From Eupeodes corollae (lineage: Eukaryota; Arthropoda; Insecta; Diptera; Syrphidae): a stretch of DNA of 64,000 nucleotides. The stretch spans positions 15,727,289 to 15,791,288 of the forward strand of contig NC_079147.1 in NCBI RefSeq assembly GCF_945859685.1, given 5' to 3'. A program made the translations under genes and the position numbers. This document shows, one piece after another, positions 1 through 10,984 of this stretch (its first letter is position 1; each line of letters opens with the position of its first letter). Below the pieces are notes generated by a model, which saw nothing but the letters and a program-made list of their open reading frames with translations, had not been told where the DNA came from and did no database searches.

Positions 1-20
1 TTTATTTCACTAACCCACAG

Positions 21-584
21 AAAGAAGCCTTCTTTTTCACACTCTTGGAAGTAAGAATGAAGTGTCTGTTCCCTTGCGAGTTATTGACGATCGATTTCGA
101 TGGATTTCCAAGTCTGAGAACACGAGTACTTTAAGTGATTTCAAAAATCTCGGTAGCAGGGGAATTCCATGTGAATCTGAAGTAATGGATGATTCTGGAA
201 ATCTTTATTGCAGTGTCCTTAGCTTAAATGCTTTGATCAGATGGGACAGTAGAAAAATTGAATATAATTCTGATAATTTAAGGATCTACGCATACAATCC
301 AGAGCAAATTAAGTTTGTGACTGGAATGAAAGTTATCAAGAATTCTCATGGAGAAAATGAATTGTGGATTTTAAGTACAGAACCGAAGGTTTGTATACTG
401 TATAGTGTATAGTTAAGAAACTTACATAACTGGATTATGAGCTTGAAATTTTGTAAATAAATATTTTATTTCTTAGGTGTTTTATGGCGGGATGTTTGAA
501 GAAAACGAAATCAAATTCAGATTGATTGGATGCCGAATTAGTGACTTTTTGACCGGAAGGAAATGTACTGTTGGTGCTTCATAA
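21..584 (+). CDS. yellow / major royal jelly protein family gene, last two exons (5' part outside window)
   Basis: Exons 21-388 and 477-584. The reading frame is open from an acceptor (cccacag at the left edge) and begins RSLLFHTLGS, matching the conserved 'yFHpLaS' stretch of the yellow/MRJP domain. It continues through GSRGIPCESEVMDDSGNLY and an NxLIRWDS-like segment to ELWILSTE, all hallmarks of the C-terminal half of this secreted six-bladed propeller family. The first exon ends at AAG|gtttgt; the second begins after tttcttag and encodes 35 residues ending in a Cys-rich tail (IGCRISDFLTGRKC) and TAA. Both joins are phase 0. An AATAAA lies about 40 bases after the stop. Family members act in cuticle pigmentation or have unknown roles; which paralogue this is cannot be told from the tail. 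The start and signal peptide lie left of the window. Confidence 0.88.
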
Positions 585-1333
585 ATTTCACCTTACAAAC
601 AAAGATTTTATAAGTTTTTTTAAAATAAAATAAAATAAAATAACTATCTTAACTAATGTTTTGCTATCTACACTTTTAGCAAAACTACAAACAAAATGGT
701 TTTCATTGTGATATAAAAAATCAATCGGGATTTTGGAACAGAATTTATCATTACGACCTGACAACTGTATAAGGGTACTACGTCAAGGAAAAGTAACAAT
801 TTAAGTTACTTGGAAGATAAATTAGGAGATAAAATTCACAATTGCGTGTCACAATAACTGGGTTTGTCTAACTAGAAGTTATGTGTCAGGTTACTTATTG
901 GGTGGAAGAAGTACCCAATAACGGAGATAACTGAAAGTTAGTAAATTAAAAGCACTGAAAAGCAACGACATTTGTAATATTGTTTTCTAATTGAAATGGC
1001 TGTTCTTAGACAAATTAGATGAGCTTAAATTAACTTTATTGACTATTTGGAAGGAAGCGCATAAGCTATGCATTGCACAAAATTTTAAACGATTTAGTAA
1101 AATCCTATAGCCATTTTTAGCAATTTACTAAGCTCAAAAGATGAGTTACCTAATTTTAAACAATTTTCAAATGTTACTATCTCTTAACAATTTGCAAAAT
1201 CACAGATCTTTAAGCAACTTGCTAAGTCCATATGACATCTGTAGACTTATTCTTATAAGAGCAATGGATGGAATAGTCCAGTCAACAGTTGAGGATTTCA
1301 ATTAGCAGGTCCGTTTGAGCGTATTTGCTTTGT

Positions 1334-1758
1334 TTAGTTTTTAGAACTGTCACTTTTTAGACATGTTTCGAGAGCAGCATCCGCTGGTCCCCTGATCTTG
1401 TTGCGGGTATGCTGCAGAATTGCCTTATGTAGAGGTTTTTTTTTGACTATATCGTAGTCCTTCAAGATTCCTTCTTCGGCATGAATCGAAAATAAGTATT
1501 GTGTTGGGTTACCGTCGAAGGTATGAAGTTCCTTCAATCAGTCAGGCAATCTATTTATCTCTTTTAGCTCCTCTTCAGTTTGAAGATAGTTTAAAACTGA
1601 TGGCTCATTGCTCGAAGCAGCAGTCACTTCTCAAACTTTTTCTGCTGCCTGATTGTCCTCAATTGTCTTGAGACGACACTCAAACAACTTTAATTGGGCC
1701 AAAACGGTGTTCATGGTACCAGAAAGTTCTGTTACGGATCTTGTCAGTTGATCCATGA
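1334..1758 (-). pseudogene. gag relic of an LTR retrotransposon (412/mdg1-like capsid)
   Basis: Read on the minus strand, an ATG at 1756 opens MDQLTRSVTELSGTMNTVL, a short coiled-coil start typical of insect retrotransposon gag. It breaks at a stop after about 40 residues. The frame then resumes with ELHTFDGNPTQYLF and RNKIRGPADAAL, the capsid motifs of the 412/mdg1/micropia type. At least two stops interrupt it and the capsid ends abruptly at about 1334. The capsid is not of the same type as the gag at 6126-6580, so it belongs to another family. The junction from this gag into the non-coding DNA on its left recurs at about 58050-58280. Confidence 0.6.
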
Positions 1759-2399
1759 TTACGAATTAATATAAAAATGTTTTATAAAGATAATAAAGGA
1801 TAATTTTCTCACCTGAATATGTTTAATAACATATATACGTTTATTATTTTTGTACATTGCACTGCACAACACAACACTCAGAACAATGCTCTGTTACTTA
1901 TATATATATTTTTCTTTTAATGCAAATTTAACAAATGAAATTAAATAATTTGATTTAGTATTTTTTCCTTTTATTTTCACTTTTAATTTATTAAATATAT
2001 CTATTTTTAAATAAACTTAAAGTAAAATACTTTTTGACAAATATTTGTTTCATAATTTGTTTATTTATTTATTTTTTAATTTAAAATAATTTTCTTTAAT
2101 TTCTTTTAATATATGATCACATACATATATGTACATATATATACAATTTTTTATTTAAATTCAAAAGTGGAATTTTGTCTTCACTTTAATTTCACAATTT
2201 ATTTTTTTATTCCTTAAAGTGGAACTTTTCTTCACTTTCTTTTCATATAGATATTGTTACATTTGTTTTTTTTTTTTGGTATTTCAAATAAGTGAAATTT
2301 CATTCACTTCTTTGTTTTCATTTTAGAATAAAATCACTCACAGCAGGGAGAACATTCTTTAGTTAATTATTCACTTTGTTCTAGGGATCTCACGCCATA
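1759..2399. other. AT-rich leader-like tract between gag relic and LTR-like segment
   Basis: There is no coding potential. Purine/pyrimidine-biased blocks around TTCACTTT recur at about 1975, 2180, 2230 and 2300. On the minus strand this lies where a gag leader would be. A stretch at 2383-2396 reads TGGCGTGAGATCCC on the minus strand and starts with the TGG expected of a tRNA primer-binding site, but I could not assign a tRNA. Confidence 0.35.
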
Positions 2400-2626
2400 T
2401 GTTGATTTTCTAAAAAGAAATCGAACTTGTAAGTTTTGGTTTCGAGACCCGGCTCCGGGAGAGTCGAGGACATCTTTAACTTTTCTTATTTTGGTTTCTT
2501 TGAATATAAAATAATTTTAACTCTCTTCTTTTAAAAAAAAACTTAAATTCTTCTTTTATTATCCGGTTAAAATGACTACACTCTTCGGCTAATACTAACG
2601 AATGAATTGGTCAAAGTCTAACCGCA
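2400..2626 (-). repeat. Candidate 3' LTR of the Ty3/gypsy element
   Basis: On the minus strand the pol stop (2650) is followed by a purine run AAAGGAGGCGAAGGA (polypurine-tract-like). Then a segment starts TGCGGTTAG and ends ATCAACA, with TG...CA termini and about 227 bases long, followed two bases later by a TGGCG primer-site-like motif. Only one copy of this segment is in the window, so the LTR call rests on position and termini alone. Confidence 0.4.
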
Positions 2627-2649
2627 TCCTTCGCCTCCTTTGTCAGCGA

Positions 2650-3912
2650 CTATAGCCGTCCCTTTTCTTTGGACGATGCTGCCAGAACATTCGTTAAAGA
2701 TTCGGCCCTCCTGACTTCCTCGACGCCCTCGTCGAGCTCTTCATGAAATACTATCCAGCGTTTCATTCGATCGGCGGACAATACGGAAGAATACGGCTTC
2801 TGAGTTCTCTGAGCGAATGGCATGTCGGAAACTTGATACCGGTCATGAGGTAATTTTGCGACTACAACAAACGGTCCTTTGTACTTTGACTCGAGTTTGC
2901 GAGAAGTTCCTGTTGAAGCTACAGCATCGTTCTTCGTCATGATTAAATCACCTACATCATATTGCCTGGCTTTCCCATATTTAGCGTCATGTCGAGTCTT
3001 TTGCTTCGATTGTAGTTTTGTGATGTGCTTCAACCCGTCTGATCGAATTTCTTCCAGGTTTCGGTGTATTGGATTCAAATCCACCTCTTGTGCTAATACA
3101 TCTGGCCAAGGATCACGAGGCACATAACCCATCATCATCTGTTGAGCCGTTTTCCCAATGGACTCATTGAATGTGTTATTTACAGCCCATTGCACAGGTT
3201 TCACTTTCTGGTCCCATCGATTTTCATCTTCTACGGTTGTCAATAAAGCTTGAAGTATTGTGCGATTGTATCTTTCCACCTGTCCATTCGCTCTAGGAGT
3301 TCTGGTGGCATTCTGAACATGGATAATACCAAAGCCTTTTATAAAGTCCTCGAAGAGTCTAGATGTGAAGGCAGTTCCTCTGTCAGAAACAATCCGACGT
3401 GGTGCACCAAATGAAAAGAACACTTCTGCCAAAAAATTCAACACTGGTTTAGTTTGCGTACTGGGAAGAGCTTTCATTATGGTATATTTTGTGAATGCAT
3501 CTACCAAAACAACTAGATAAGAATTTCCTTTAGTCGATGTGATGAATGGTCCCAGGTGATCCAAATGTACTGTATCGAAAGGGAGGTCCTTTTTGGGTAT
3601 CAAATGCAGTTCACCACGAGGCTGGACTTCGTTTTTATTATACGCGCACTCCACGCAGGACTGCAAGTATTTCTTTACCACTTGAGTCATCCTTGGGAAC
3701 CAATACCGGCATTTCAGATGTTCAATTGTTTTCTTTTCCGAAAAATGACCCATAAGATCGTGACTGCTTCTCATTACTCGATTTCGAACGCCTTTCGGTA
3801 CGTACAGCTTAAGTTCGTTGTCTACCCGTCTATAAACACGTCCAGCTTTTAAGACATAGTCTAAATGCACTTGCTTTTCTTCATTGTTGCTATAGGTGCT
3901 CTGCCGAGACAT
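2650..3912 (-). pseudogene. Ty3/gypsy integrase domain
   Basis: A 420-codon frame with an H2C2 zinc-binding region (HDLMGH...CVEC), then the integrase core with catalytic residues visible as VHLDHLGP, SDRGTAF and QVERYN (D, D, E). A C-terminal GPF/chromodomain-side segment follows (YKGPFVVVAKL). It overlaps the end of the RT-RNase H frame by about 50 bases in a different frame, so a one-base indel lies in 3861-3912. The stop is followed at once by a purine-rich tract. Confidence 0.88.
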
Positions 3913-6125
3913 CGTGCAATAGTAGATATATGTTCGTCTTGGAGCTGTAACGAGTATAACCAGTCTGGGTCTTCTATGTTTACTTTCAGCACGTTCAATT
4001 CAACGACATTTGGTTCTTGTGCATCTTCGTTCGGTTGTCTAGATAACGCATCCACATGGCTCATAAGTCTTCCTGGTCGATGATTTATTTCGTAATCGTA
4101 TTCCAACATTTTTAACCACCATCGGGCAATTCTAGGTACTAACTCCTTTTTACATATTGCTGTTTTTAGCGCTTCGCAGTCTGTAAAAATCTTGAAAGGT
4201 TTACCCAACAGATATTGGCAAAATCGGTAAGTTGATTCTACTACCGCCAATGCTTCAAGTTCGTAGCTGTGATAGAAGCTTTCATCCTTTGTAGTTTTCC
4301 TGCTATAGTATGCTACGGGGTGTAAGGAGTTATCGTCACGCTGAAAAAGTACTCCAGCGATTCCACGCGAACTGGCGTCGGTGTGTAGCTCATGATCGTT
4401 GTTTGGATTATAGAGTGTAAGTACTGGCCCCTCCACAAGACATTTCTTCAGAGTTTCGAAAGCGTTTTGCTCTCGTGGTCCCCATTCAAATAAGCTGTCT
4501 TTCTTCGTTAAGTTAGTCAAAGGTAGAGCAATTAGCGAGTAATTTTGAATGAATTTTCGGAAATAACTGGTCAGTCCGATGAATTGTCGAACTTCATGTT
4601 CGTTTTTTGGGACCACGAATTTCTCTATTGCTGATGTTTTTGTTTTTCCAGGCTGTATTGTTCCATTTTTGACCACGTGACCAAGGAATTCTATTTCCTT
4701 TCTAAAGAAGACACATTTTGAAAGATTTAGAGTTAGGTTTGCGTCTTTTAGTATTTGCAAAAACTTTTCCAGTTTCTTAATACCGTCTTCGATGGAAAAG
4801 GATGGAATCACAACATCATCCATATAGCAAACGACTTTATCTGGTCTCATTTTACGAACTATGGTGTTCATGAGTTTTTGGAATACCGAGGGGGCGTTGA
4901 CGAGGCCAAAAGGCATGGAAGTAAATTCATACAAGCCATCTGGGGTGATGAACGCCGTGTAATGAGTATGTTCTTTCTTAATGGGAATCTGGTAATATCC
5001 GGAAGCCAAGTCCAGGACACTATAATACTTATACCCCACCAAATTGTTGAGTTGTTCTTCAACCAATGGTATTGGATACCGAATCTTTTTCGTCAACGAA
5101 TTCAGTTTGCGGTAGTCCACGCACATCCTGTCCTCACCGTTCTTCTTCTTGACTAGAATTACAGGTGATGCATAATCAGATTGCGACTCCACAACTACTC
5201 CACACTCCATCAGTTCAGAGATCATTGAGGACAACACTTGTCTTTTGGCAAAAGGCACCTTATATGGATGATGTACGACTGGATCTTGTTTAAGTAGCTC
5301 TATTTCCATTTCTATGAGTCTCGTTCGTCCCAATTCATGTTGGTTCAAGGCAATACATTGACGGTAGTCATTAAGAAGTTGAATTAGCATGTGTGTATCC
5401 AGGTCTTCGCCAACTTGGATGTTGTCAATGCAAATGGGTTTAGCTGATCGAAAATCTACGTTCATCTTCGGGACTAACAGGTGGCCTCCTTGCTTATGTA
5501 AGTTACACATAGGGTTATTAAGGATATCCTTACCAACTAAAACCGGCCTTGATAAACAGTTGTCTTCTACCACAATTGCACAAACTGGAAAGAAAGCCTC
5601 ATCTATCTGAATCTGACAGACTATGCTACCTATAGCTTGACAAGTTCCTCCTCCAAATCCATGCAAAGTAGCTTCACATTCTTCTATTCCACAGTTTAAC
5701 TCTGATGCCACCATTTTGGATATAATTGTTTTTTCGCTCCCTGAATCCAGCAAGGCTGCATACTTTTTACCATGTATGAGAACATCCTTATGGTAACAAT
5801 CCGTTTGCTCTTTGTTACAAATGACGTTGACGCGGTAGTTCTTCTCTTGCTTCTTTTCTGTCTTAGCTGGCGGATACTGACTATTGTCTCTATTGTTGTT
5901 CCACTGTCTCTTTCTGGATTGCAGGCAGTTCTTAGCAAAATGTCCTTGTTGATTACACTTATAGCAGGTGATGGAGTTTTTCGGAGCCACGTTTCGTTGA
6001 TGTTGCCACTTCATATGTTCATTACTCGAAAACCGAGCCGCGGTAATTTGCCTTGGAACTATTGTGTTGTTCGTTGCTCGACAATTTGTGCGAATACCTT
6101 GGTACCATTTAATTTTCTCTATCAA
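3861..6125 (-). pseudogene. pol: Ty3/gypsy pol: zinc knuckle, protease, reverse transcriptase, RNase H
   Basis: A 754-codon open frame. Order: zinc knuckle CYKCNQQGHFAKNC (CX2CX4HX4C); aspartic protease LLDSGSEKTIIS (DSG active site); reverse transcriptase with YYQIPI, FGLVNAPSVFQ and the catalytic YMDD; then RNase H with HTDASSRGIAGVLFQ and YELEALAVVE. The initial codon shown by the frame is TTG just after the amber stop of gag, so it is not a true start. The frame ends at 3861 because of an indel; homology continues in another frame in the integrase part. Confidence 0.9.
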
Positions 6126-6580
6126 CTACGCAATGTCTTTAAAACTCCCTGCCGCAAGACTTGAACTCATTTGAGAATCATTTAAACCGGTAAGGATATA
6201 TTGAATTATTGTTTTATCTGATAGTTCAATCCTTTTCCCTAGCATGTTCATTTCGAAACAATAGGTCTCAATTGATTCGGTTGGTTTTTTTATTTTTCTT
6301 GCAAGTTGTTGATGAATTTCTACCTCGCTGAAGTGGTGAGGGAAATTTAATTTCAATTCCGATGCCAACTGAGCCCAGGATGTAGAATTTTCTTGACTTG
6401 TGTCCCACCAGTATCTCGCAGGACCATGCATTTTTGACGAGACTGCCAAGAGCAGTGCCCTCTCGTCCCAATCATAGATCTTTGTCAAATTCTCCACTCG
6501 GTTGACCCAACACTCGGCTGTCAACGACGATATTTCTCCAGGTGAAAAGGCTGGGAGCGCATCTAATTCAATGATAACTC
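6126..6580 (-). pseudogene. Ty3/gypsy gag (capsid), 5' truncated
   Basis: The open frame runs from about 6580 (LPAFSPGEISSLTAE...) through WVNRVENL, the MHGPARYWW block and a SELKLNFP...HQQLARKIKKPTESIETYCF stretch. This matches the retrotransposon gag capsid family, with the usual W.....L..F and late helix pattern. It ends at TAG (6126-6128), but the same frame continues directly into pol, so the family probably makes one Gag-Pol polyprotein and the TAG is either a mutation or a readthrough codon. The N-terminal part is missing. Confidence 0.75.
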
Positions 6581-6639
6581 AAGTCTATATAGCTTTTGAA
6601 ATCGATACAAAAAAATACAGTTTTTAAATTTCCTTTAAG

Positions 6640-7070
6640 AAACTCTCTGCCAAGCTTCTAATGTTTTCGATTGGTGAATATCCTAGCCTTAATCTAGCCT
6701 TAACTCTTTCAGCAAGTTTCCGGTCTCAATCCAATAATAATACGCTTATGCATCATAGTTGTTAATAACTTGTAAGATTCCTTCTGTACATTTCTTCATC
6801 AAATAAATATCCTTTCTTGTGGATTGGAAAAGGAATTGGCATCTCCAAAATCATCTGGAGAAACTTTTCCTACTATAACTGTTATTAAAAGTGTTAAAAG
6901 ATGTCTTTTGAGCATGGCAGTTCCGTATTTTAAAAAATTCCACTGGAATACAATTCGAACCGGCTGCTATTCCATCTTTAAGCGTCACTAACGTTTCTTC
7001 TCACTCACTTACTATAAGTGCACAGTCCCGAGATTCGACAATGAGTGCAAATGGTGTGAAGTGTCACTAA
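6640..7070 (-). pseudogene. LINE reverse-transcriptase relic
   Basis: On the minus strand, fragments in shifting frames read DGIAAGSNCIPVEFFK and then PIPFPIHKKGYLFDEEMYR. They match the start of LINE reverse transcriptase ('aaGpDgIP.efFK' followed by 'PI.KKG....NYRgisL'). Several frameshifts and stops are present. The family cannot be set with confidence. Confidence 0.55.
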
Positions 7071-7449
7071 GCTGGCGTTATTTCAGGAGTTAAAATATCC
7101 CTGAAATGGGAAAGGTACATTTGGAAACAGTTCGGTGTGGATAGTAAAATGTTTTAAATTCAGATCCTTAGCCAGTTTCCAAAATATCTGCGAAGTTTTT
7201 GCAATAAGTTAATCGGGTTGCTTGCATTTCAGCGTAGATATAACTTTTTTTAGTTTTACAAAGCTATTTTAAACTTCCTATTGACGCTACATAAGAACCC
7301 CTAAAAAATCCTTGGGTAGAGTCACTGAAAATCCTTAACCACACAAAAGATGTTTTTCGAGCTTTTTGACATTCTTCGTCAAACTAAGGTTAGGTTCTTC
7401 TTGAGAGGTTTTTCTAACTTGGAAAATTCCTAAATTTGCTATGATATTC

Positions 7450-7551
7450 AATAATGTGATAAGGACCTATCAGGTTGTTGACGATGGGCCTTAGACGTTC
7501 GCAGAGAAGATTTTGTAAGCAACATTAAGAAGAGTGATTCCTCTATAGTTG
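7450..7551 (-). mobile_element. Short RTE LINE fragment
   Basis: About 100 bases nearly identical to the RTE copies at 10650-10745 and 63935-64000: minus-strand 'RPIVNNLIGPY' region with the same GGACCTATCAGGTTGTTGAC word. It is an isolated fragment with no flanking RTE sequence. Confidence 0.75.
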
Positions 7552-8260
7552 TATCAATATCATCATCATCAAATCAAAAACTAATTTTCCATTTTCGGAA
7601 CATTTCTCTTGCATTATGACGCTCCCTAGTCCTAAGCAAACTGTAATCTCTACATTCATTATAAGTGAGTTATGGTTATATTTCCAAATCATAGAACTTT
7701 TAAGAGACCCTAAAAGTTGCAATTTCCAAACTGTCTGATTGCATTCCTTTTTTCGAAGTAAGTTTTGCTTGTAATAACAAGATACATAATTAAACATTCA
7801 GAACAATTTTGTACATAATCCACTTATAATTTAAAACGAAAAGAAAAAAGCTGATAAATTAATAATGTGGTGTATTTTTCAAATGGGCCATGCCTTCAGG
7901 TCTTTAGCTGGAAGTTGGTTCTTTTTCAAATCAAATTCTTTTAAACTGCTCAAACATTTCTATTTCAAAAGTAACGTTCGTTTACAAAAACATTATCTAC
8001 TTTGAGATAAAGATGTCGCTCAACAAAAAAGTACTAGATTACACATACTTCATTATCAGCTGCTGTCACTTTGGTTGAAATGTCAATCTATTTGTCATCA
8101 TAGACGACACGTACTTTTTGCATTTGCATTTGTTTGGAAGTGTTTTTATTTTTCTTATAGTTTTCTTTAATTAACAACTAATTAACTATAATCTAGAATC
8201 AAAGATTTAAATCATAGTTTAATACATTCCATTTTCAAAAAGACAACAAAAGCAAACAGT

Positions 8261-8612
8261 ATGACTAATTTAGTACGTTGGCTAATGTATGCCGGTATAT
8301 TTGCTGTGCCGTATTTATGCATTGTTACGGGACAAATCCAAACAGAAACAACTGAGAAATATTTATTCCACATACAAATTCTTCCAATTATTTTAGTGAT
8401 ATTATTTGGGGTGAGTTTGATTTAATATAAAGTTTACTTTTTAAGGCCTATGTATGAATGTTTCGAAATCTTTACAGGTATATGCAGCAACTACTGTCAT
8501 TTATAGGACATTAACATTCAACGATTGTCCTGAGGCTTCCAAGGAACTACATGAAGAAATCGAAGAAGCTCGCAGAGATTTAATAGCAAAAGGATTTAAA
8601 TTCCGAGACTAA
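8261..8612 (+). CDS. DPM3: DPM3, dolichol-phosphate mannosyltransferase subunit 3
   Basis: Two exons: 8261-8410 (50 codons) and 8478-8612 (44 codons plus stop), joined phase 0 across ggg|gtgagt...tttacag. The 94-residue product starts MTNLVRWLMYAGIF and ends EARRDLIAKGFKFRD. Length (DPM3 is usually about 92), two N-terminal membrane helices (about residues 5-23 and 37-56) and the C-terminal motif YRTLTFNDCPEASKELHEEI are diagnostic. DPM3 sits in the ER membrane, where it tethers and stabilises the catalytic DPM1 so that dolichol-phosphate-mannose is made for N-glycans, O-mannose, C-mannose and GPI anchors. The start context is AGT-ATG (A at -3). An AATAAA lies about 30 bases after the stop. 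Each exon is too short to stand out as an ORF. Confidence 0.93.
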
Positions 8613-8759
8613 TGCATTGTTTGATGTTGTAACTAAGGTTTAATAAATAAAAATATAAGTGAAAATCAATGTTTAACGAAGTTATTGTTAGTTTATTCTT
8701 GTATTGTCTCAATATTTCAAGTTGTTTTTGGTAAACTTATGCCATAAGATACAATAACT

Positions 8760-8832
8760 GCCCGGCTAGCTCAGTCGGTAGAGCATGAGACTCTTAATCT
8801 CAGGGTCGTGGGTTCGAGCCCCACGTTGGGCG
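8760..8832 (+). tRNA. tRNA-Lys (anticodon CTT)
   Basis: A 73-base cloverleaf. Acceptor stem GCCCGGC pairs with GTTGGGC allowing one G-U; D arm GCTC...GAGC; anticodon arm TGAGA-CTCTTAA-TCTCA with anticodon CTT at positions 34-36; T arm GTGGG-TTCGAGC-CCCAC. Discriminator G. The internal A box (TAGCTCAGTCGG) and B box (GGTTCGAGCC) are perfect. No intron and no encoded CCA, as expected for a nuclear gene. Confidence 0.97.
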
Positions 8833-8838
8833 AAATAC

Positions 8839-8845
8839 TTTTTTT
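8839..8845 (+). terminator. RNA polymerase III terminator of tRNA-Lys
   Basis: A run of seven T residues begins six bases after the tRNA 3' end, the standard polymerase III stop. Confidence 0.85.
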
Positions 8846-9477
8846 CTAAATTGACACTACATACTTTATTTTCAAAATCACACTACAATAGTTTTTAGAT
8901 GTGAAGCAATAATGTTGAAGTAATTTTGGATTTTAAATTGTTCGTTAGGTAAAAAATTGGATTTTTTTTAAACAATTTATTAATTTAACCTAAGAGAAAT
9001 ATAACGATGAGACGATGGTCATTTTTCTGAATCAAAATTAATACAAATTTTGTTAATTTAATTTATTAAATTGATTTTTAGTAAACACAAATATACTAAC
9101 AAGTTAAATATATTTTAAGCTGTCAATAACTGGAAAGAGTAAAATTGCGTTTGAACTTTTTAATACTTATTTCATCCTCTTAAAAAAAACCAAGGGTTTG
9201 ATTAATCCTCTAAAATTTATGATAATATTTGTATTAATTAATGAAGAACAAGAATAATTCTTAAATAAAAGCATGTCTTTTATACCAATTTTAAGATAAT
9301 TTGAAACAAAAACAGTTTAATAACTTTGGACGTATATAACGCAAATACTATAAATTTTTAAAGTGATTTGAAACACAAAATAGGATTCTTTGAACTAATC
9401 GTACAGTAACTGGATGAGCTAAAGGTATTAGGCCTTAAAACTGTTGCAAAACCTAGGGGACTAAAGTAGACTATCGT

Positions 9478-10875
9478 AGTTACTTACTTAAGGTGGCGCT
9501 ACAGTCCGGGGCGGAAATGGGCCTTAACCAACAAGCGTCTCCAGCCAGTTCGGTCCCTAGCTATAGCTGTCTCCAGTTTCGCACGCCAAGTTGGTTGAGG
9601 TCCTCTCCCACCTGGGTGCACCTGAGTCGCGGTCTTCCTCTACTGCGCCGTCCCTCGGGATTGGATTCGAAGATCTTTCGGGCTGGAGCGTTGATGTCCA
9701 TCCGCTCTACATGACCTAGCCATCTAAGCCGTTGGAATTTAATTCTGCTTCAGTGTCGCTGTACAGCCCGTACTATTCGTCGTTATATCTTCTCCTCCAT
9801 TCTCCATCTATGCGTACGGGAACAAAAATCACCCGAAGAATTTTTCTCTCGAAGCATCCTAAGACACTCTCATCTTTCTTTGACAGGGTCCAGGCCTCAG
9901 CGCCATAGATGAGAACCGGGATGATGAGTGTCTTTTAGAAGGTGATTTTACATGCTCGAGAGAGGACTTTACTTCCCAATTGCCTTCTAAGTCCAAAGAA
10001 GCAGCGATTTGCAAGAGTTATTCTTCGTTTGATTTCAGCGCTGGTTAAGTACCTCAAAGTTATAGCTGTCCATGGTGACGTTTTGTCCAAGACGTCGTCG
10101 TTCAGTGTCCTTTTTTGATGACAGCATATACTTGGTCTTGCCCTCATTGACCACTAAACCCATCTTCTTCGCTTGCGTCGCAATGCTCAAAAACGCTCCA
10201 CTGACATCACGCTTTGATCTTCCAATTATGTCAATATCATCTGCGTATCCGAGTAATTGGATGGACCTTCGGAAGATTGTGCCTCTAGTGTTGAGGTTGA
10301 GTTTTGCACAATTCTTTCCAGAACGATGTTGAAGAAGTCGCATGAAAGTGCATCGCCTTGTCTAAAACCTGTTTTGACATCAAATGCATCGGTAAGATCT
10401 TTTCCGACCTTGATAGAGCAGCGTGCATTCTCCATCGTCATTCTGCACAAACGGATAAGTTTGACAGGGATGCCAAAACTAGACATTGATCGGTAGAGCT
10501 CTTCCCTATAGATGCTGTCATACGCGGTTTTAATATCGATAAAGAGATGGTGAGTATCGATTTGAAGCTCCTGGGTTTTTTCCAAGATCTGCCGTAGTAT
10601 GAATATTTGGTCGATAGTGGACTTTCCTGGTCTGAAGTCACACTGATAAGGACCAATCAGGTTGTTGACGAATGGCTTCAGACGTTCACATAATACGGCA
10701 GACAGGATCTTATACGCAATGTTAAGGAGACTGATGCCTCTGTAGTTGGCGCAGTTTAGAGGGTATCCTTTCTTATGTATCGGGCACACTATGCTGAGAT
10801 TCCACTCATTGGACATGCTTTCTTCTGACCATATTTTGCAGATGAGTTGGTGCATGCTCTGTACCAAGTCTGACT
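9478..10875 (-). mobile_element. RTE LINE copy A, 5'-truncated
   Basis: The minus-strand 3' end is at the left: (TTAC)n on the plus strand, then ggtggcgctacagtcc. Moving right comes the ORF C-terminus, then reverse transcriptase: NCANYRGISLLNIAYKIL, FIDIKTAYDSIYREEL (motif A), TGFRQGDALSCDFFN (motif B) and YADDIDIIGR (motif C). These are RTE-clade motifs. The copy starts near SMHQLICKIW at about 10870, so the endonuclease is missing. Several frameshifts break it (for example near 10230-10340 and 9720-10040). The short tandem 3' tail is typical of RTE elements. Confidence 0.9.
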
Positions 10876-10984
10876 ATCGTAGTGGTCCATTTAATATTTC
10901 ACAAAGCCGACTTGAAAAGAGTTAACTTTCATGAAAATACAACCAGCGGATTTTGTGCAGAATAGGTTAGGAAAGGTTAGGTTA

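Larger units (their letters stand above)
2400..6580 (-). mobile_element. Ty3/gypsy LTR retrotransposon, 5'-truncated, nearly complete gag-pol
   Basis: On the minus strand the order is capsid, zinc knuckle, protease, reverse transcriptase, RNase H, integrase, polypurine-like tract and LTR-like segment: the Ty3/gypsy order with integrase last. No envelope ORF is present. The 5' end is lost: capsid homology starts near 6580 and the sequence to the right is a different (LINE) relic. Gag and pol are one frame apart from a single amber codon at 6126-6128, and one frameshift near 3861-3912 separates RNase H from integrase. Coding quality is otherwise high, so the insertion is fairly young compared with neighbouring relics. 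Confidence 0.9.

Noticed and set aside
3861..3912. Programmed frameshift within pol
   Set aside because: Frameshifting between RNase H and integrase is not a known Ty3/gypsy strategy. A simple indel is more likely.
7543..7797. Minus-strand gene
   Set aside because: 84 codons with biased composition, no family motif and no splice support.
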